64,000 nt of DNA, taken from positions 620,001 through 684,000 of the forward strand of contig LVZB01000001.1 of the NCBI GenBank assembly GCA_023101485.1, read 5' to 3'. The notes under the pieces were generated by a model, which saw nothing but the letters and a program-made list of their open reading frames with translations, did not search any database and was not told the origin of the DNA. The position numbers and the translations under genes were made by a program. Position 1 is the stretch's first letter; each line of letters begins with the position of its first letter. Shown in pieces: positions 29,075 to 38,310 of this stretch. The stretch is from Pasteurellaceae bacterium Macca. Lineage in GTDB: Bacteria > Pseudomonadota > Gammaproteobacteria > Enterobacterales > Pasteurellaceae.

Positions 29075-29650
29075 ATGAAAAAAACAACTCTTTTCGTTGC
29101 ATTAGCGGCAACAAGTATCGCTCTCCCAAGTCAAGCTTTTGAAGGAAATCCTTATGTACAAGCTGATATTGGCTATTCTTATCTTGGCTTTATTGATAAT
29201 AGTGATGCAGATTTAAACGGTTCTGTCGCTGATTTTCGTCTCAGTATTGGGCAAAGAATTAATAATAAATTCCGTGTTGCGCTAGACTATACGCACTTCG
29301 GGAAATTAAAAGAAAGTGAGAGTATCAGTGGCTACACTGGTAAATTACGCTTAAAAGTTAAATCATTAGGGATTACAGGGCTATATGATTTCAAAGCCAA
29401 AAATAACCTTACGCCTTATGTAGGGCTTCGTATGAGCTATAATAAATTTGATCTAAATGCTAGTGTATCTAGTTCATATCAATATTATAGTGGTCAAGAC
29501 TCTGAATCTCGCGTAGGTTTTGGGGTATTAGCTGGTATCAAATATGATTTGACTAAAAATGTTTCGCTAAATCTTAATGTTGAAGCAAATCGTTTAGCCG
29601 CGAATTTTGCTCAATACGGTATTAAAGCTGGCTTACGCTACGATTTCTAA
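29075..29650 (+). CDS. Opacity-family (Opa-like) outer-membrane beta-barrel protein
   Basis: 191 residues from the ATG at 29075, which follows AGAGG. A signal peptide (MKKTTLFVALAATSIALPSQA, cut before FEGN) is followed by alternating strands of an 8-stranded barrel; LKVKSLGITGLYDF and LTPYVGLRMSYNK match the opacity porin family, and the last residue is Phe (GLRYDF), the usual sorting signal for the BAM complex. The extracellular loops are short. Opa-like proteins in Neisseria mediate host adhesion; a role here is unknown. The promoter overlaps an Xre-type operator, and a lipoprotein gene follows after 19 bases. Confidence 0.85.
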   Translation: MKKTTLFVALAATSIALPSQAFEGNPYVQADIGYSYLGFIDNSDADLNGSVADFRLSIGQRINNKFRVALDYTHFGKLKESESISGYTGKLRLKVKSLGITGLYDFKAKNNLTPYVGLRMSYNKFDLNASVSSSYQYYSGQDSESRVGFGVLAGIKYDLTKNVSLNLNVEANRLAANFAQYGIKAGLRYDF

Positions 29651-29669
29651 TCCTATTTAAGAATACGCA

Positions 29670-30107
29670 ATGAGAAAACTTCTGCTTATCACAATGATGC
29701 TAAGTATGCTTACGGGCTGTGCCACCATTGTTGGAGAGGATACTCAAACAATCCCTATCAATAGCGAACCATCAGGGGCGATTTTTAAAATAAAGGATAC
29801 AAATGGAAAGCTGGTTTTCCAAGGTGTGACACCTAGCAGCGTTACATTACAAAAAAGTACTGGAGAGTATTTTGGAGAAAAAGACTATGAAATTACCTTC
29901 CATAAATCGGGCTATAAGGATAAGACCTATTTCTTAGATAGCCATCCAAATGGTTGGTATCTCGCGGGAAATCTTATTTTTGCTGGATTTCCTGGATATT
30001 TACTTGATCCGTTTAGTGGAAAAATGTTCGATATTTCTCCCGAAACGGTCAATGTACAATTAGAGAATAATCCTCAAAATCTGAAGAAAAAGTCACGAAC
30101 AAAGTGA
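29670..30107 (+). CDS. PEGA-like lipoprotein
   Basis: 145-residue predicted lipoprotein with lipobox LSMLTGC (Cys17). Residues about 28-75 (IPINSEPSGAIFKIKDTNGKLVFQGVTPSSVTL) resemble a PEGA beta-sandwich repeat, as found in surface or cell-wall associated proteins. A hydrophobic stretch WYLAGNLIFAGFPGYLLDPFSG near residues 106-127 resembles a segment seen in other Gram-negative lipoproteins of unknown function. It lies 19 bases after the porin gene and is presumably co-transcribed. No enzymatic motif is visible. Confidence 0.7.
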   Translation: MRKLLLITMMLSMLTGCATIVGEDTQTIPINSEPSGAIFKIKDTNGKLVFQGVTPSSVTLQKSTGEYFGEKDYEITFHKSGYKDKTYFLDSHPNGWYLAGNLIFAGFPGYLLDPFSGKMFDISPETVNVQLENNPQNLKKKSRTK

Positions 30108-30181
30108 AATAACACTTTGCATAGAAAAATTTTTCCACAGTGAATTCCGCTAAAAAATTTAACCTACGGCACACAGTAAAA

Positions 30182-30226
30182 ATGAAAGGACTGAATCCGA
30201 TACAATATCTTATTCAGTCCTTTCAT
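30182..30226 (-). terminator. Long perfect hairpin downstream of grxD
   Basis: ATGAAAGGACTGAAT (30182-30196) and its complement (30212-30226) form a perfect 15-base stem with a 15-base loop. On the minus strand it is followed by TTTTTACTG, so it should end grxD transcription; with no T-run on the plus strand it would stop the lipoprotein transcript only weakly. Confidence 0.75.
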
Positions 30227-30271
30227 TAATTACTCAAAATGTAGAACAAAATCGACCGTTTGTTCTACCCT

Positions 30272-30598
30272 TTATGCAGGGTGTCTTTCTACTACTTCTT
30301 TTAAAAGTGCTTGTAATTCGCCTTTTTGGAACATTTCAAGCACGATATCACAACCGCCGATTAACTCCCCTTCCACCCATAATTGTGGGAAGGTTGGCCA
30401 GTTCGCATATTTTGGTAATTCTGCACGAATGTCTGGATTGGTGAGAATATCCACATAGCCGAACGGCACTTGGCAGTTAATTAACGCTTCAACTGCACGG
30501 GCAGAGAATCCGCAAGATGGGAATTTTGGCGAGCCTTTCATATAAATCAGAACAGGGTTTTCGCTAATTTGCTTTTTGATTTTGTCGATAGTTTCCAT
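30272..30598 (-). CDS. grxD: Monothiol glutaredoxin GrxD
   Basis: 108 residues from the ATG at 30598, preceded by GAGG. The monothiol active site is C29-G-F-S32 in SPKFPSCGFSARAV; the glutathione-binding WPTFPQLW and GGCDI motifs follow. Such proteins carry a shared [2Fe-2S] cluster with BolA partners and deliver clusters. An upstream in-frame extension to 30739 is an overlap with ettA and is not used. Confidence 0.93.
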   Translation of the reverse strand: METIDKIKKQISENPVLIYMKGSPKFPSCGFSARAVEALINCQVPFGYVDILTNPDIRAELPKYANWPTFPQLWVEGELIGGCDIVLEMFQKGELQALLKEVVERHPA

Positions 30599-30638
30599 TT
30601 TTACCTCGTTATCAATAAATAAGTTTGAATCCGCAATG

Positions 30639-32309
30639 CTATTTAGCAATGCGTTTGTATTTAATACGGTGCGGTTGAGTCGATTCTGCCCCAAAGGTTT
30701 TCTTTTTCCACTCTTCGTAATCCGTAAAGTTACCTTCATAGAAAGTCACTTTACCTTCATCACCGTAGTCTAAAATGTGCGTTGCCACACGGTCTAAGAA
30801 CCAACGGTCATGGGAAATCACCATTGCACAGCCGGGGAATTCGAGAATCGCATTCTCTAAGGCACGCAGAGTTTCTACGTCTAAATCGTTCGTTGGTTCG
30901 TCCAGTAATAAGACGTTTCCACCACGTTGTAATAATTTCGCCAAGTGCAAACGACCACGCTCACCGCCGGACAATTCGCCTACGCGTTTTTGTTGATCGA
31001 CCCCTTTGAAGTTAAAACGGCCAACATACGCACGGCTTGGGATTTCAAAGTTGCCAATGGTCAGAATATCTTGCCCGTTGGATACTTCTTCCCATACGGT
31101 TTTTTTATCGTCCATTGCATCACGGAACTGATCTACCGAGGCTAACACCACCGTTTCACCCATGGTGATAGAACCGCTATCGGCTTGCTCTTGCCCTGAA
31201 AGCATACGGAATAATGTGGATTTACCCGCACCATTCGCCCCGATGACCCCCACAATCGCCCCTTTTGGAATGGAGAAAGAGAGATCGTCAATCAGCGTCC
31301 GCTCGCCATAGGATTTAGTTAGATTTTGCACTTCGATCACTTTATCCCCTAAACGTGGGCCAGGTGGAATAAAGAGTTCGTTCGTTTCGTTACGTTTTTG
31401 ATACTCGCCACTGTTAAGCTCATCAAAACGTGCCATACGGGCTTTGCTTTTCGCTTGGCGACCTTTTGGATTTTGGCGAACCCATTCAAGTTCTTTCTCA
31501 ATGGATTTTTGACGCGCCGATTCCGCTGCTTGCTCTTGGGCTAAGCGTTTTTCTTTCTGCTCTAACCAAGAAGAATAGTTGCCTTCCCAAGGAATACCTT
31601 CGCCACGGTCAAGCTCTAAGATCCAGCCTGCCACGTTATCTAAGAAGTAACGGTCGTGGGTAATTGCCACCACTGTGCCTTCATAATCGTGTAAGAAACG
31701 CTCCAACCACGCCACAGATTCTGCATCTAAGTGGTTGGTCGGTTCATCTAAAAGCAACATATCTGGCTTTTCAAGTAATAGACGGCATAATGCGACACGG
31801 CGACGTTCTCCCCCTGAAAGATGCTCAATTTTAGCCTCCCAATCTGGTAGGCGTAAGGCATCCGCAGCACGCTCTAATTGGTTCTCTAAATTGTGTCCAT
31901 CGTGGGCTTGAATAATGGCTTCCAAATTAGCTTGCTCGGCGGCAAGTTTATCGAAATCGGCATTTTCGTCTGCATAAAGGGCATAAACTTCATCTAAACG
32001 AGTTAAGGCTCTTTTCACTTCACTAACCGCTTCTTCCACCGCTTCACGCACGGTTTGTTGTGGTTCTAATTTTGGCTCTTGCGGTAAATAGCCGATTTTA
32101 ATGCCCGGTTGTGGGCGTGCTTCCCCTTCAAACTCTTTATCAACCCCAGCCATAATGCGTAATAGGGTCGATTTCCCTGCGCCATTTAAGCCGAGAACCC
32201 CAATTTTTGCCCCAGGAAAAAAGCTTAAAGAAATATCTTTTAAAATATGCCGTTTTGGTGGAACAACCTTACCAACACGGTGCATGGTATAAACAAATTG
32301 CGTGGACAT
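30639..32309 (-). CDS. ettA: ABC-F protein EttA (energy-dependent translational throttle)
   Basis: 556-residue soluble protein with two ABC domains. Walker A motifs are GLNGAGKST and GANGAGKST; signatures are LSGGERRRVAL and LSGGERGRLHL; the P-tot linker with a coiled coil lies between. The sequence tracks E. coli EttA (555 residues) closely from the start to the final RIKYKRIAK. EttA binds the ribosomal E site and gates the first steps of elongation by ATP/ADP ratio. No transmembrane domain is present. The ATG follows AAGGAAACAG. Confidence 0.97.
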   Translation of the reverse strand: MSTQFVYTMHRVGKVVPPKRHILKDISLSFFPGAKIGVLGLNGAGKSTLLRIMAGVDKEFEGEARPQPGIKIGYLPQEPKLEPQQTVREAVEEAVSEVKRALTRLDEVYALYADENADFDKLAAEQANLEAIIQAHDGHNLENQLERAADALRLPDWEAKIEHLSGGERRRVALCRLLLEKPDMLLLDEPTNHLDAESVAWLERFLHDYEGTVVAITHDRYFLDNVAGWILELDRGEGIPWEGNYSSWLEQKEKRLAQEQAAESARQKSIEKELEWVRQNPKGRQAKSKARMARFDELNSGEYQKRNETNELFIPPGPRLGDKVIEVQNLTKSYGERTLIDDLSFSIPKGAIVGVIGANGAGKSTLFRMLSGQEQADSGSITMGETVVLASVDQFRDAMDDKKTVWEEVSNGQDILTIGNFEIPSRAYVGRFNFKGVDQQKRVGELSGGERGRLHLAKLLQRGGNVLLLDEPTNDLDVETLRALENAILEFPGCAMVISHDRWFLDRVATHILDYGDEGKVTFYEGNFTDYEEWKKKTFGAESTQPHRIKYKRIAK

Positions 32310-32429
32310 TCTGTTTCCTTATTTGTTAAAAAATTCTGTGCATTCTACTTGAATTTAGGGGGGAAATATAGCCAAAGCAAGCGGTCAAAAATGAGAAAGA
32401 ATTTGCTCTAGCGCCCTATTTCTATCAAA

Positions 32430-33356
32430 TTAAACGACTTTTCTACGATAAAACTTATGCCCAATAGCCGAAAAAATCGTCCCAAAAACGACCACAAACG
32501 CCCCAACATAGCTCAATAAATTCAGCTCACTTGCCTGAAAATGTTGCGGGGCGATCCAATGTGCTAGCTGAGAAAAGATCATGGTAAAGATAGGTAATAA
32601 AATAGTGACTACGCTCACTTTGGTCGCATCCCAATGATGAAGTGCTTCCGCATAAGCCCCATAGCCAATGAGTGTATTTAAGCAACAATAAATAAAACAA
32701 CCTATTATCAAAGGTGTGCTTAACTCATGAATTAAGCTGAAATCCGCAAAAGGTGTCAAAACTAAACTACAACCTGCATAGATAATCAACAAAATCTGTT
32801 GAGAACTGAATGTAGAAAGCATCTGTTTTTGTGCCACTCCATAAGCAACCCAGATAATCGCAGCACTTGCGCCCATGGCAATTCCAAAGGCATAAGTCCC
32901 GAACTGTAATATTTCAGCAAAGCGATCATTAAAAAAGAGTATCAAGCCAATGAGCAAAATCACCAACCCGATTTTTTGATGCAAACCGAATTGTTCTTTA
33001 AAAATAACAATCCCACACAGCATCATACAAAATGGGGCAAGTTGCCATAATACTTGAATGGTCGTCGGTGAAATAAAATTAAGCCCATAGCTAAATAAAA
33101 AGAAATTCGCTGATAATCCTACAACACCCAGCACAATCCATGACCAAATTTTAGGCGTGAAAGCGGTTAATTTTGGCAATTTTTTTGTCAATGCCAAAAT
33201 GAGTAATAAACCTAAAGTTGCAACAATAAAACGACTTGCAACAATCGTTTGGGCATTCATCGCTGGCAAAACCTGTTGCATCGCAAGGGGCAACGTTCCC
33301 CATGCAATTGCCGCCAAAAGAGATAGAGAAAAACCAAATAATGGGCGTTTCTGCAT
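32430..33356 (-). CDS. EamA/DMT-family permease
   Basis: 308 residues from the ATG at 33356, which has a perfect AAGGAG seven bases upstream; ten extra upstream residues are ignored. Ten predicted membrane helices in two EamA repeats (the first begins FGFSLSLLAAIAWGTLPLAMQQVLP). These transporters export amino acids, nucleotides or other small metabolites; the substrate is unknown. Its location next to rpmA-rplU matches that of a permease in H. influenzae. It is on the same strand as rpmA, after that gene's terminator. Confidence 0.88.
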   Translation of the reverse strand: MQKRPLFGFSLSLLAAIAWGTLPLAMQQVLPAMNAQTIVASRFIVATLGLLLILALTKKLPKLTAFTPKIWSWIVLGVVGLSANFFLFSYGLNFISPTTIQVLWQLAPFCMMLCGIVIFKEQFGLHQKIGLVILLIGLILFFNDRFAEILQFGTYAFGIAMGASAAIIWVAYGVAQKQMLSTFSSQQILLIIYAGCSLVLTPFADFSLIHELSTPLIIGCFIYCCLNTLIGYGAYAEALHHWDATKVSVVTILLPIFTMIFSQLAHWIAPQHFQASELNLLSYVGAFVVVFGTIFSAIGHKFYRRKVV

Positions 33357-33390
33357 ACAACACTCCTTTAATTTCAATAAACGCAATTAT

Positions 33391-33417
33391 AAAAAAACCC
33401 CACTAAAATTAGTGGGG
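33391..33417 (-). terminator. rplU-rpmA terminator
   Basis: CCCCACT/AGTGGGG stem (33398-33417, extendable by two A-T pairs) followed on the minus strand by seven Ts, 26 bases after the rpmA stop. It lies just upstream of the permease gene. Confidence 0.85.
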
Positions 33418-33442
33418 CATTTATTCTTATTTTGAAAGTAGA

Positions 33443-33700
33443 TTATTCAGCGACGATACTGACATATTTACGGCTTTTCTCGCCTTTTACTTCAAATTTA
33501 ACTTTACCGTCAGCAGTTGCAAATAAAGTGTGGTCTTTACCCATACCTACATTTGAACCTGCGTGGAATTTAGTACCACGTTGACGAACGATAATGCTAC
33601 CTGCTAAAACAGATTCACCACCGAAACGTTTAACACCAAGGCGTTTAGCTTCAGAATCACGACCGTTACGAGTTGAACCACCAGCTTTTTTAGTTGCCAT
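33443..33700 (-). CDS. rpmA: 50S ribosomal protein L27
   Basis: 85-residue protein beginning [22 protein letters not shown], the L27 N-terminal tail that reaches the peptidyl transferase centre, then [21 protein letters not shown]. There is no cleavable N-terminal extension of the Firmicutes type. It follows rplU by 20 bases. Confidence 0.98.
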   Translation of the reverse strand: MATKKAGGSTRNGRDSEAKRLGVKRFGGESVLAGSIIVRQRGTKFHAGSNVGMGKDHTLFATADGKVKFEVKGEKSRKYVSIVAE

Positions 33701-33720
33701 CTTCTATAACTCCTCTGAAA

Positions 33721-34032
33721 TTATGCTTGAATCCCAGTGATTTTCACTTCTGTGAACCACTGACGATGACCTTGTTGTTTACGGCTATGTTTACGACGAC
33801 GGAATTTAACGATGCGAATTTTATCGCCACGACCGTGTGAAACAACTTCTGCCACTACTTTACCGCCAGCAACAACTGGGGTACCGATTTTAACATCTTC
33901 ACCATTAACGACCATTAATACTGAGTCGAATTCAACTGTTTCACCAGTTGCAACTTCAAGTTTTTCTAAACGAACAACTTGACCTTCGCTGACTCGGTGT
34001 TGTTTGCCGCCACTTTGGAAAACTGCGTACAT
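33721..34032 (-). CDS. rplU: 50S ribosomal protein L21
   Basis: 103 residues from the ATG at 34032 ([14 protein letters not shown]), the standard family start; a longer frame to 34059 is not used. It binds 23S rRNA domain I/II. The C-terminal basic cluster [22 protein letters not shown] is typical of L21. Promoter elements lie at 34102-34130. Confidence 0.97.
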   Translation of the reverse strand: MYAVFQSGGKQHRVSEGQVVRLEKLEVATGETVEFDSVLMVVNGEDVKIGTPVVAGGKVVAEVVSHGRGDKIRIVKFRRRKHSRKQQGHRQWFTEVKITGIQA

Positions 34033-34101
34033 ATTTACTCCGCTAACTGTGCCTATCACATTGTGTTTGGCACGCTCAAATTCATATAAAATAGGGGTGC
34101 A

Positions 34102-34130
34102 ATTCTACGCAAAAAGTCTGATAAGAGCAA
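34102..34130 (-). promoter_or_regulatory. rplU-rpmA promoter
   Basis: Minus-strand TTGCTC (34125-34130), a 17-base spacer and TAGAAT (34102-34107). The leader of about 65 bases before the rplU ATG has no evident attenuator. Confidence 0.65.
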
Positions 34131-34171
34131 GTATGATTTACATAAAAATAGGTATTCATTTTAAAATTCCA

Positions 34172-34204
34172 TAAAAAAACCGCTTAAAATAAATTTCAAG
34201 CGGT
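34172..34204 (-). terminator. nagBA terminator built from a USS-like repeat
   Basis: ACCGCTT (34179-34185) and AAGCGGT (34198-34204) pair around a 12-base loop; read on the minus strand the stem is followed by seven or more Ts. The arms are the core of an uptake signal pair, so the USS has apparently been used as the terminator of nagA. Confidence 0.8.
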
Positions 34205-34225
34205 CGGATTTTTCAAAAATTTATC

Positions 34226-35383
34226 CTAAATTTGACGCTGAGAATTCCACTTCCATTCCCCATTTACGGCTGTACCTAACACTTCAAAACGGTGGTTGAA
34301 AGCGGTGAGGTTGGCGACTTTCCCTTTTGCAATAGTGCCGAGTTTGTCCTCCACCTTAATTGCTCGAGCAGGGTATAAAGTACACATCCGGATCGCTTCT
34401 TCTAAACTGATTCCAACGTGTTGCACAACATTACGGATGGATTCGATCATCGTAATCGCTGCACCACCAAGGCTACCAAATTCATCTACGCATTTTCCAT
34501 CTTTATACAGCACTTTTTTGCCTACAAAGATAAAGGAATCGATATTCGCCCCCGCCGGCGCAACCGCATCGGTTACAATAAGGAGCTTATCCCCTTTGGC
34601 TTTTTTCGCAATTCGCACATTACTCCAATCAACGTGTAAGCCATCTACAATAATGCCGGCATAAATATCGCTATCTAACACCGCCCCAACAACACCACCT
34701 TCACGGCCTGAACTAATCGGCGACATGGCGTTATGTAAATGCGTCGCAAAGGCAATCCCTTCACGAATACGTTGGCTTGCTTGCTCATAGGTCGCATTAG
34801 AATGCCCGATAGACACCAAAATACCCGCATCAATAAAACGTTGAATATGCTCTGCAGTTGGGTTTTCAGCGGCTAAAGTGATTTTGGTAATCACATCACC
34901 ATTGTTGCAAAGGAAATCTAACATTTCACCGCTTGCTTCACGGATATATTCTGGGCGATGAACCCCTTTTTTCGCCACGCTTAAATAAGGGCCTTCAAAA
35001 TGCAAGCCGAGGGCTTGGTTTTGGTGCTTCGCTAAATACTCTCGCATTACTTGCACCGCCTGCTTCATCCCCTCATCAGGGGAGGTAATGAACGTCGGCA
35101 AATAGCTGGTAGTGCCGGATTTCAAATTCGTTTCTTGCATAATTTCAAGGGTGCGGACGCTAATATCTTCATTAAACATCACCCCACCACAGCCGTTGAG
35201 TTGCAAGTCGATAAAACCTGCCGAAAGATTCGCCCCTTCAAGATCTAAACAAGTCAAATCCTCAGGGAGATCTTGTTCTTGGACAATGCCTACGATTTTA
35301 TCCCCCTCCACAATCACACTGTGTTGATAGAGAACTTCTTCGCCGGTGTAAATCACACAATTGGTCAATGCATAATGTTTCAT
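34226..35383 (-). CDS. nagA: N-acetylglucosamine-6-phosphate deacetylase
   Basis: 385-residue amidohydrolase that makes glucosamine-6-phosphate and acetate. Visible are the [13 protein letters not shown] metal site, [11 protein letters not shown] with the catalytic Glu region, [13 protein letters not shown]-type His motifs, [16 protein letters not shown], and the catalytic Asp in [12 protein letters not shown]. It begins nine bases after nagB. Together they return GlcNAc-6-P, also the end product of sialic acid breakdown, to glycolysis. Confidence 0.97.
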   Translation of the reverse strand: MKHYALTNCVIYTGEEVLYQHSVIVEGDKIVGIVQEQDLPEDLTCLDLEGANLSAGFIDLQLNGCGGVMFNEDISVRTLEIMQETNLKSGTTSYLPTFITSPDEGMKQAVQVMREYLAKHQNQALGLHFEGPYLSVAKKGVHRPEYIREASGEMLDFLCNNGDVITKITLAAENPTAEHIQRFIDAGILVSIGHSNATYEQASQRIREGIAFATHLHNAMSPISSGREGGVVGAVLDSDIYAGIIVDGLHVDWSNVRIAKKAKGDKLLIVTDAVAPAGANIDSFIFVGKKVLYKDGKCVDEFGSLGGAAITMIESIRNVVQHVGISLEEAIRMCTLYPARAIKVEDKLGTIAKGKVANLTAFNHRFEVLGTAVNGEWKWNSQRQI

Positions 35384-35392
35384 TTGGTTTCC

Positions 35393-36187
35393 TTAACGTG
35401 CGACGTTTTGTTCTAGCTGTTTGAAATATTTGACGGTTTTGACTTTAAGCTCTTGGGTTGCGGGTTCATCACAGACCACCACGGCACGGCAATGAAGCTG
35501 TAAGGCACTGATCGTCCAAAGATGATTCACCGCCCCTTCCACACAAGCTTGTAGGGCAAGGGCTTTATTATGCCCTGTGACTAAAATCAGCACTTCTTCT
35601 GCATCTAATAATGTGCCAACGCCAACGGTTAAAGCAAATTTTGGCACTTGATTGACATCATCATTAAAGAAACGGGAGTTAGCAATTAAGGTATCTTCGG
35701 TGAGGGTTTTAATGCGAGTACGGGAACTTAGTGAAGAAGCTGGCTCATTGAAAGCGATATGCCCATCAACGCCAACACCGCCCATAAAGAGATGAATTTT
35801 ACCGTAGGAACGAATTTTAGCTTCATAGCGTTCGCATTCCCCATCGACATCTTCTGCCATCCCATTGAGTAAGTTGATATTTTCGGGCTGAATATCGACA
35901 TGATTAAAGAAATTTTCATACATAAACGTGTGGTAACTTTGGGGATGTTCTTTCGGCAAGCCGACATATTCATCCATATTAAACGTGACCACATGTTTGA
36001 AGCTCACTTCGCCGGCTTGATAGAGTTTAATCAATTCTTGATAGGTTTTTTGAGGGGTTCCGCCGGTAGGTAAGCCAAGCACAAAAGGCTTATCGGCGGT
36101 TGGTTGGAAGGTATTGATCTTATTGGCAATATAACGAGCCGCCCATTGGCTCACTTCACCGGCATTCTCTAATGGCACTAAACGCAT
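35393..36187 (-). CDS. nagB: Glucosamine-6-phosphate deaminase
   Basis: 264-residue isomerase/deaminase giving fructose-6-phosphate and ammonia. It begins [20 protein letters not shown] and holds [16 protein letters not shown] (phosphate loop), NMDEYVG (catalytic Asp and lid), [22 protein letters not shown] with the catalytic His. First gene of nagBA. A CRP-like site lies at a class I distance upstream. Confidence 0.97.
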   Translation of the reverse strand: MRLVPLENAGEVSQWAARYIANKINTFQPTADKPFVLGLPTGGTPQKTYQELIKLYQAGEVSFKHVVTFNMDEYVGLPKEHPQSYHTFMYENFFNHVDIQPENINLLNGMAEDVDGECERYEAKIRSYGKIHLFMGGVGVDGHIAFNEPASSLSSRTRIKTLTEDTLIANSRFFNDDVNQVPKFALTVGVGTLLDAEEVLILVTGHNKALALQACVEGAVNHLWTISALQLHCRAVVVCDEPATQELKVKTVKYFKQLEQNVAR

Positions 36188-36229
36188 AAATAAATCCCTC
36201 TAATTTGAAATAAAACTTTATCAGACTGG

Positions 36230-36291
36230 ATTATAAATGAATATTTACTTCATTTGTACGCTTTTTTAGCAAAACTTTGAGGAAAATCACA
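36230..36291 (-). promoter_or_regulatory. nagB promoter with CRP-like site
   Basis: On the minus strand a perfect TATAAT (36230-36235) with a poor -35 (TACAAA), and a CRP-like motif TGTGA-N6-TCAAA (36276-36291, 9/10 positions) centred about 61 bases upstream of the inferred start of transcription. That spacing is typical of class I CRP activation. A NagC operator was not recognised. Confidence 0.5.
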
Positions 36292-36361
36292 CTTTTACTC
36301 GCCGGTAATTTCCCCTCATTTTTCACGCTAATGCAAAAAGTCGGCAAAATTCGACCGCTTG

Positions 36362-37123
36362 TTACCCCAAAGAAAGGTGGGAAAGATAGACATCAAAGCG
36401 GTGATTTTTCGTTGTTTGACTGAAATCCGGCTTTTGCATTGCTAAAAAGGGGGCATAATCGGGGCGTTTCACCACCACACGCTTCGTCGCTAAGGCTTTG
36501 GCTGGCAGGAAAAAATCATCGGCATCTAAATCCGCTCCAACGAGATGCTGAAACACTCGCATCTCTTTTTTGACCAAGGCACTTTTTTGTTTGTGAGGGT
36601 ACATAGGGTCAAGATACACCACATCAACACGCTGTTCCTTGGGGGATAATTCCGCAATGGAGGAGACGTTCAGTAACTGCATTCGCTCTACCATAAAAGC
36701 CCCAATTTCTGCATCTTGATAAGCCCGATTAAGCCCATCTTCTAACAATGCCGCCACAACGGGATTTCGCTCCACTAATTTCACCCGACACCCTATTGCC
36801 GCAAGCACAAAGGCATCACGCCCTAAGCCGGCGGTGGCGTCAATCACGCTGGGGAGATATTCGCCTTTAATCCCTACCGCTTTGGCAACAGCTTCGCCAC
36901 GTCCGCCACCAAATTTACGACGATGGGCCATGGTGCCATCGACAAAATTAACCGCAATCGCCCCTAATTTTGGCTCATCTAACTTGCGTAGTTCTAAGCG
37001 ATCATTGGTTTGTACCAAGGCTAACACGCTCTCTGAGGAGTGGGTGAGTTGCCATTTCTCGCATCGCTGTTGGAAAGTGTCTGGAAAATCACTCTCGTTG
37101 ATCAGTTGAATCCTTGCTGTCAT
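36362..37123 (-). CDS. rsmJ: 16S rRNA (guanine-1516-N2)-methyltransferase RsmJ
   Basis: 253 residues from the ATG at 37123; a GTG at 37132 overlapping recF would add three. The SAM-binding loop is [18 protein letters not shown], followed by acidic V-E-R-N and the catalytic motif LDPMYP (NPPY-like). It closely matches the E. coli YhiQ family, including [13 protein letters not shown]. It starts five bases after the recF stop, so it is probably part of the dnaA-dnaN-recF transcript. Confidence 0.93.
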   Translation of the reverse strand: MTARIQLINESDFPDTFQQRCEKWQLTHSSESVLALVQTNDRLELRKLDEPKLGAIAVNFVDGTMAHRRKFGGGRGEAVAKAVGIKGEYLPSVIDATAGLGRDAFVLAAIGCRVKLVERNPVVAALLEDGLNRAYQDAEIGAFMVERMQLLNVSSIAELSPKEQRVDVVYLDPMYPHKQKSALVKKEMRVFQHLVGADLDADDFFLPAKALATKRVVVKRPDYAPFLAMQKPDFSQTTKNHRFDVYLSHLSLG

Positions 37124-37128
37124 AAAAA

Positions 37129-38220
37129 TCACTTTATTAAAGGGGAAATATTGCCCTGTTGGACGGTAAAAAGTTTATCCCCGTGCTGTTCTTGCCACTG
37201 CATTTGTTGGAGCTGATCTTCGGTAATCGCCGTAACAAAAACCTGAGAACCGCTTTGGCGTAAGCGTTGGGCTAATAATGCCCGTTTGGTGGGGTCAAGT
37301 TCCGAGGCAAAATCATCAATTAAAAACAAGCATTGACGCTGTTTTTGCGCCACTAAATGCTCCCCTTGGGCAAGGCGTAAGGCACACATCAATAATTTTA
37401 ACTGCCCACGGGATAACACATCTTCCACGGGCAAACCATTCGCCTTGAAACGAAAATCGGCTTTTTGGGGGCCAATCATCGTATAGCCGACACCTCTATC
37501 CCGTTCAAACCCTTGGGCGAGAATGTCACTATAATCAGCGCCTTTTTCCCAACCTTGATGAAAGCTAACACTAATCTCTAATTCGGGGAGGAAAAATTGG
37601 CAAGTTTTTTCAATTTCAGGGCGGAGGGCTTCGGCATATTCTCCACGCATTTGGCTCACCACTTGGGCAAGTTTTGCCAACTCCATATCCCACACTTTCA
37701 GTTCGCCATAATGGCGTACCTGTGCAAGGGCGGCATTCCGCTGTTTGAGTAACCGTTTGAGGTTCGCCCAATAGTGATAAAACTCGCTGTATTGATGAAA
37801 TAGCCCCCAATCCAAAAAAGCTCGGCGGTAGCTTGGGCCACCGTTAAGTAAGGTCAGCCCTTCGGGGGTGATCACTTGCATCGGCAGAAGGTGGGCTAAA
37901 TCGGAAATTTTCTTGCCGTCTTCGCCGTTGATTTTAAGTACCGTGTCGCCTTGGCGTGTTTTTTTTAAACCCACGGACCAATCGTGCTTCTCCTCGCTAA
38001 TTTTGCCAAAGAGGGTAAATTGGTCGTGATCGTAATGAATAATGCGGTTGCTGATATGGCTTTTGAAAGAACGCCCATGCCCGAGGTAGAAAATCGCTTC
38101 GAGTAGGCTTGTTTTACCACTGCCATTCTCCCCCACTAAAAAGTTAAAGCCCGAACTTAATTCAAGATCAACGGCATGGAGGTTACGAAAATGATGGATA
38201 ATCAGGCGAGATAGGGACAT
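37129..38220 (-). CDS. recF: DNA replication and repair protein RecF
   Basis: 363-residue SMC-like ATPase that helps load RecA on gapped DNA with RecOR. Walker A is [25 protein letters not shown]; the signature [16 protein letters not shown] and Walker [14 protein letters not shown] follow. It lies 90 bases downstream of dnaN in the canonical dnaA-dnaN-recF order; gyrB, the usual next gene, is replaced here by rsmJ. Confidence 0.96.
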   Translation of the reverse strand: MSLSRLIIHHFRNLHAVDLELSSGFNFLVGENGSGKTSLLEAIFYLGHGRSFKSHISNRIIHYDHDQFTLFGKISEEKHDWSVGLKKTRQGDTVLKINGEDGKKISDLAHLLPMQVITPEGLTLLNGGPSYRRAFLDWGLFHQYSEFYHYWANLKRLLKQRNAALAQVRHYGELKVWDMELAKLAQVVSQMRGEYAEALRPEIEKTCQFFLPELEISVSFHQGWEKGADYSDILAQGFERDRGVGYTMIGPQKADFRFKANGLPVEDVLSRGQLKLLMCALRLAQGEHLVAQKQRQCLFLIDDFASELDPTKRALLAQRLRQSGSQVFVTAITEDQLQQMQWQEQHGDKLFTVQQGNISPLIK

Positions 38221-38229
38221 ACAAGCGGT
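38221..38229 (+). repeat. Uptake signal sequence at the recF start
   Basis: ACAAGCGGT immediately follows the recF ATG on the opposite strand (recF begins at 38220), with the GTTTTTTAGGGAAAATTTG flank. It leaves no room for a strong ribosome binding site for recF. Confidence 0.8.
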
Positions 38230-38310
38230 CGTTTTTTAGGGAAAATTTGTTCTGCGTTGGCGATGCCCCTTTTAGCAAGGAAAGGTATCGCCAACGATAA
38301 GAAAGAAGGG

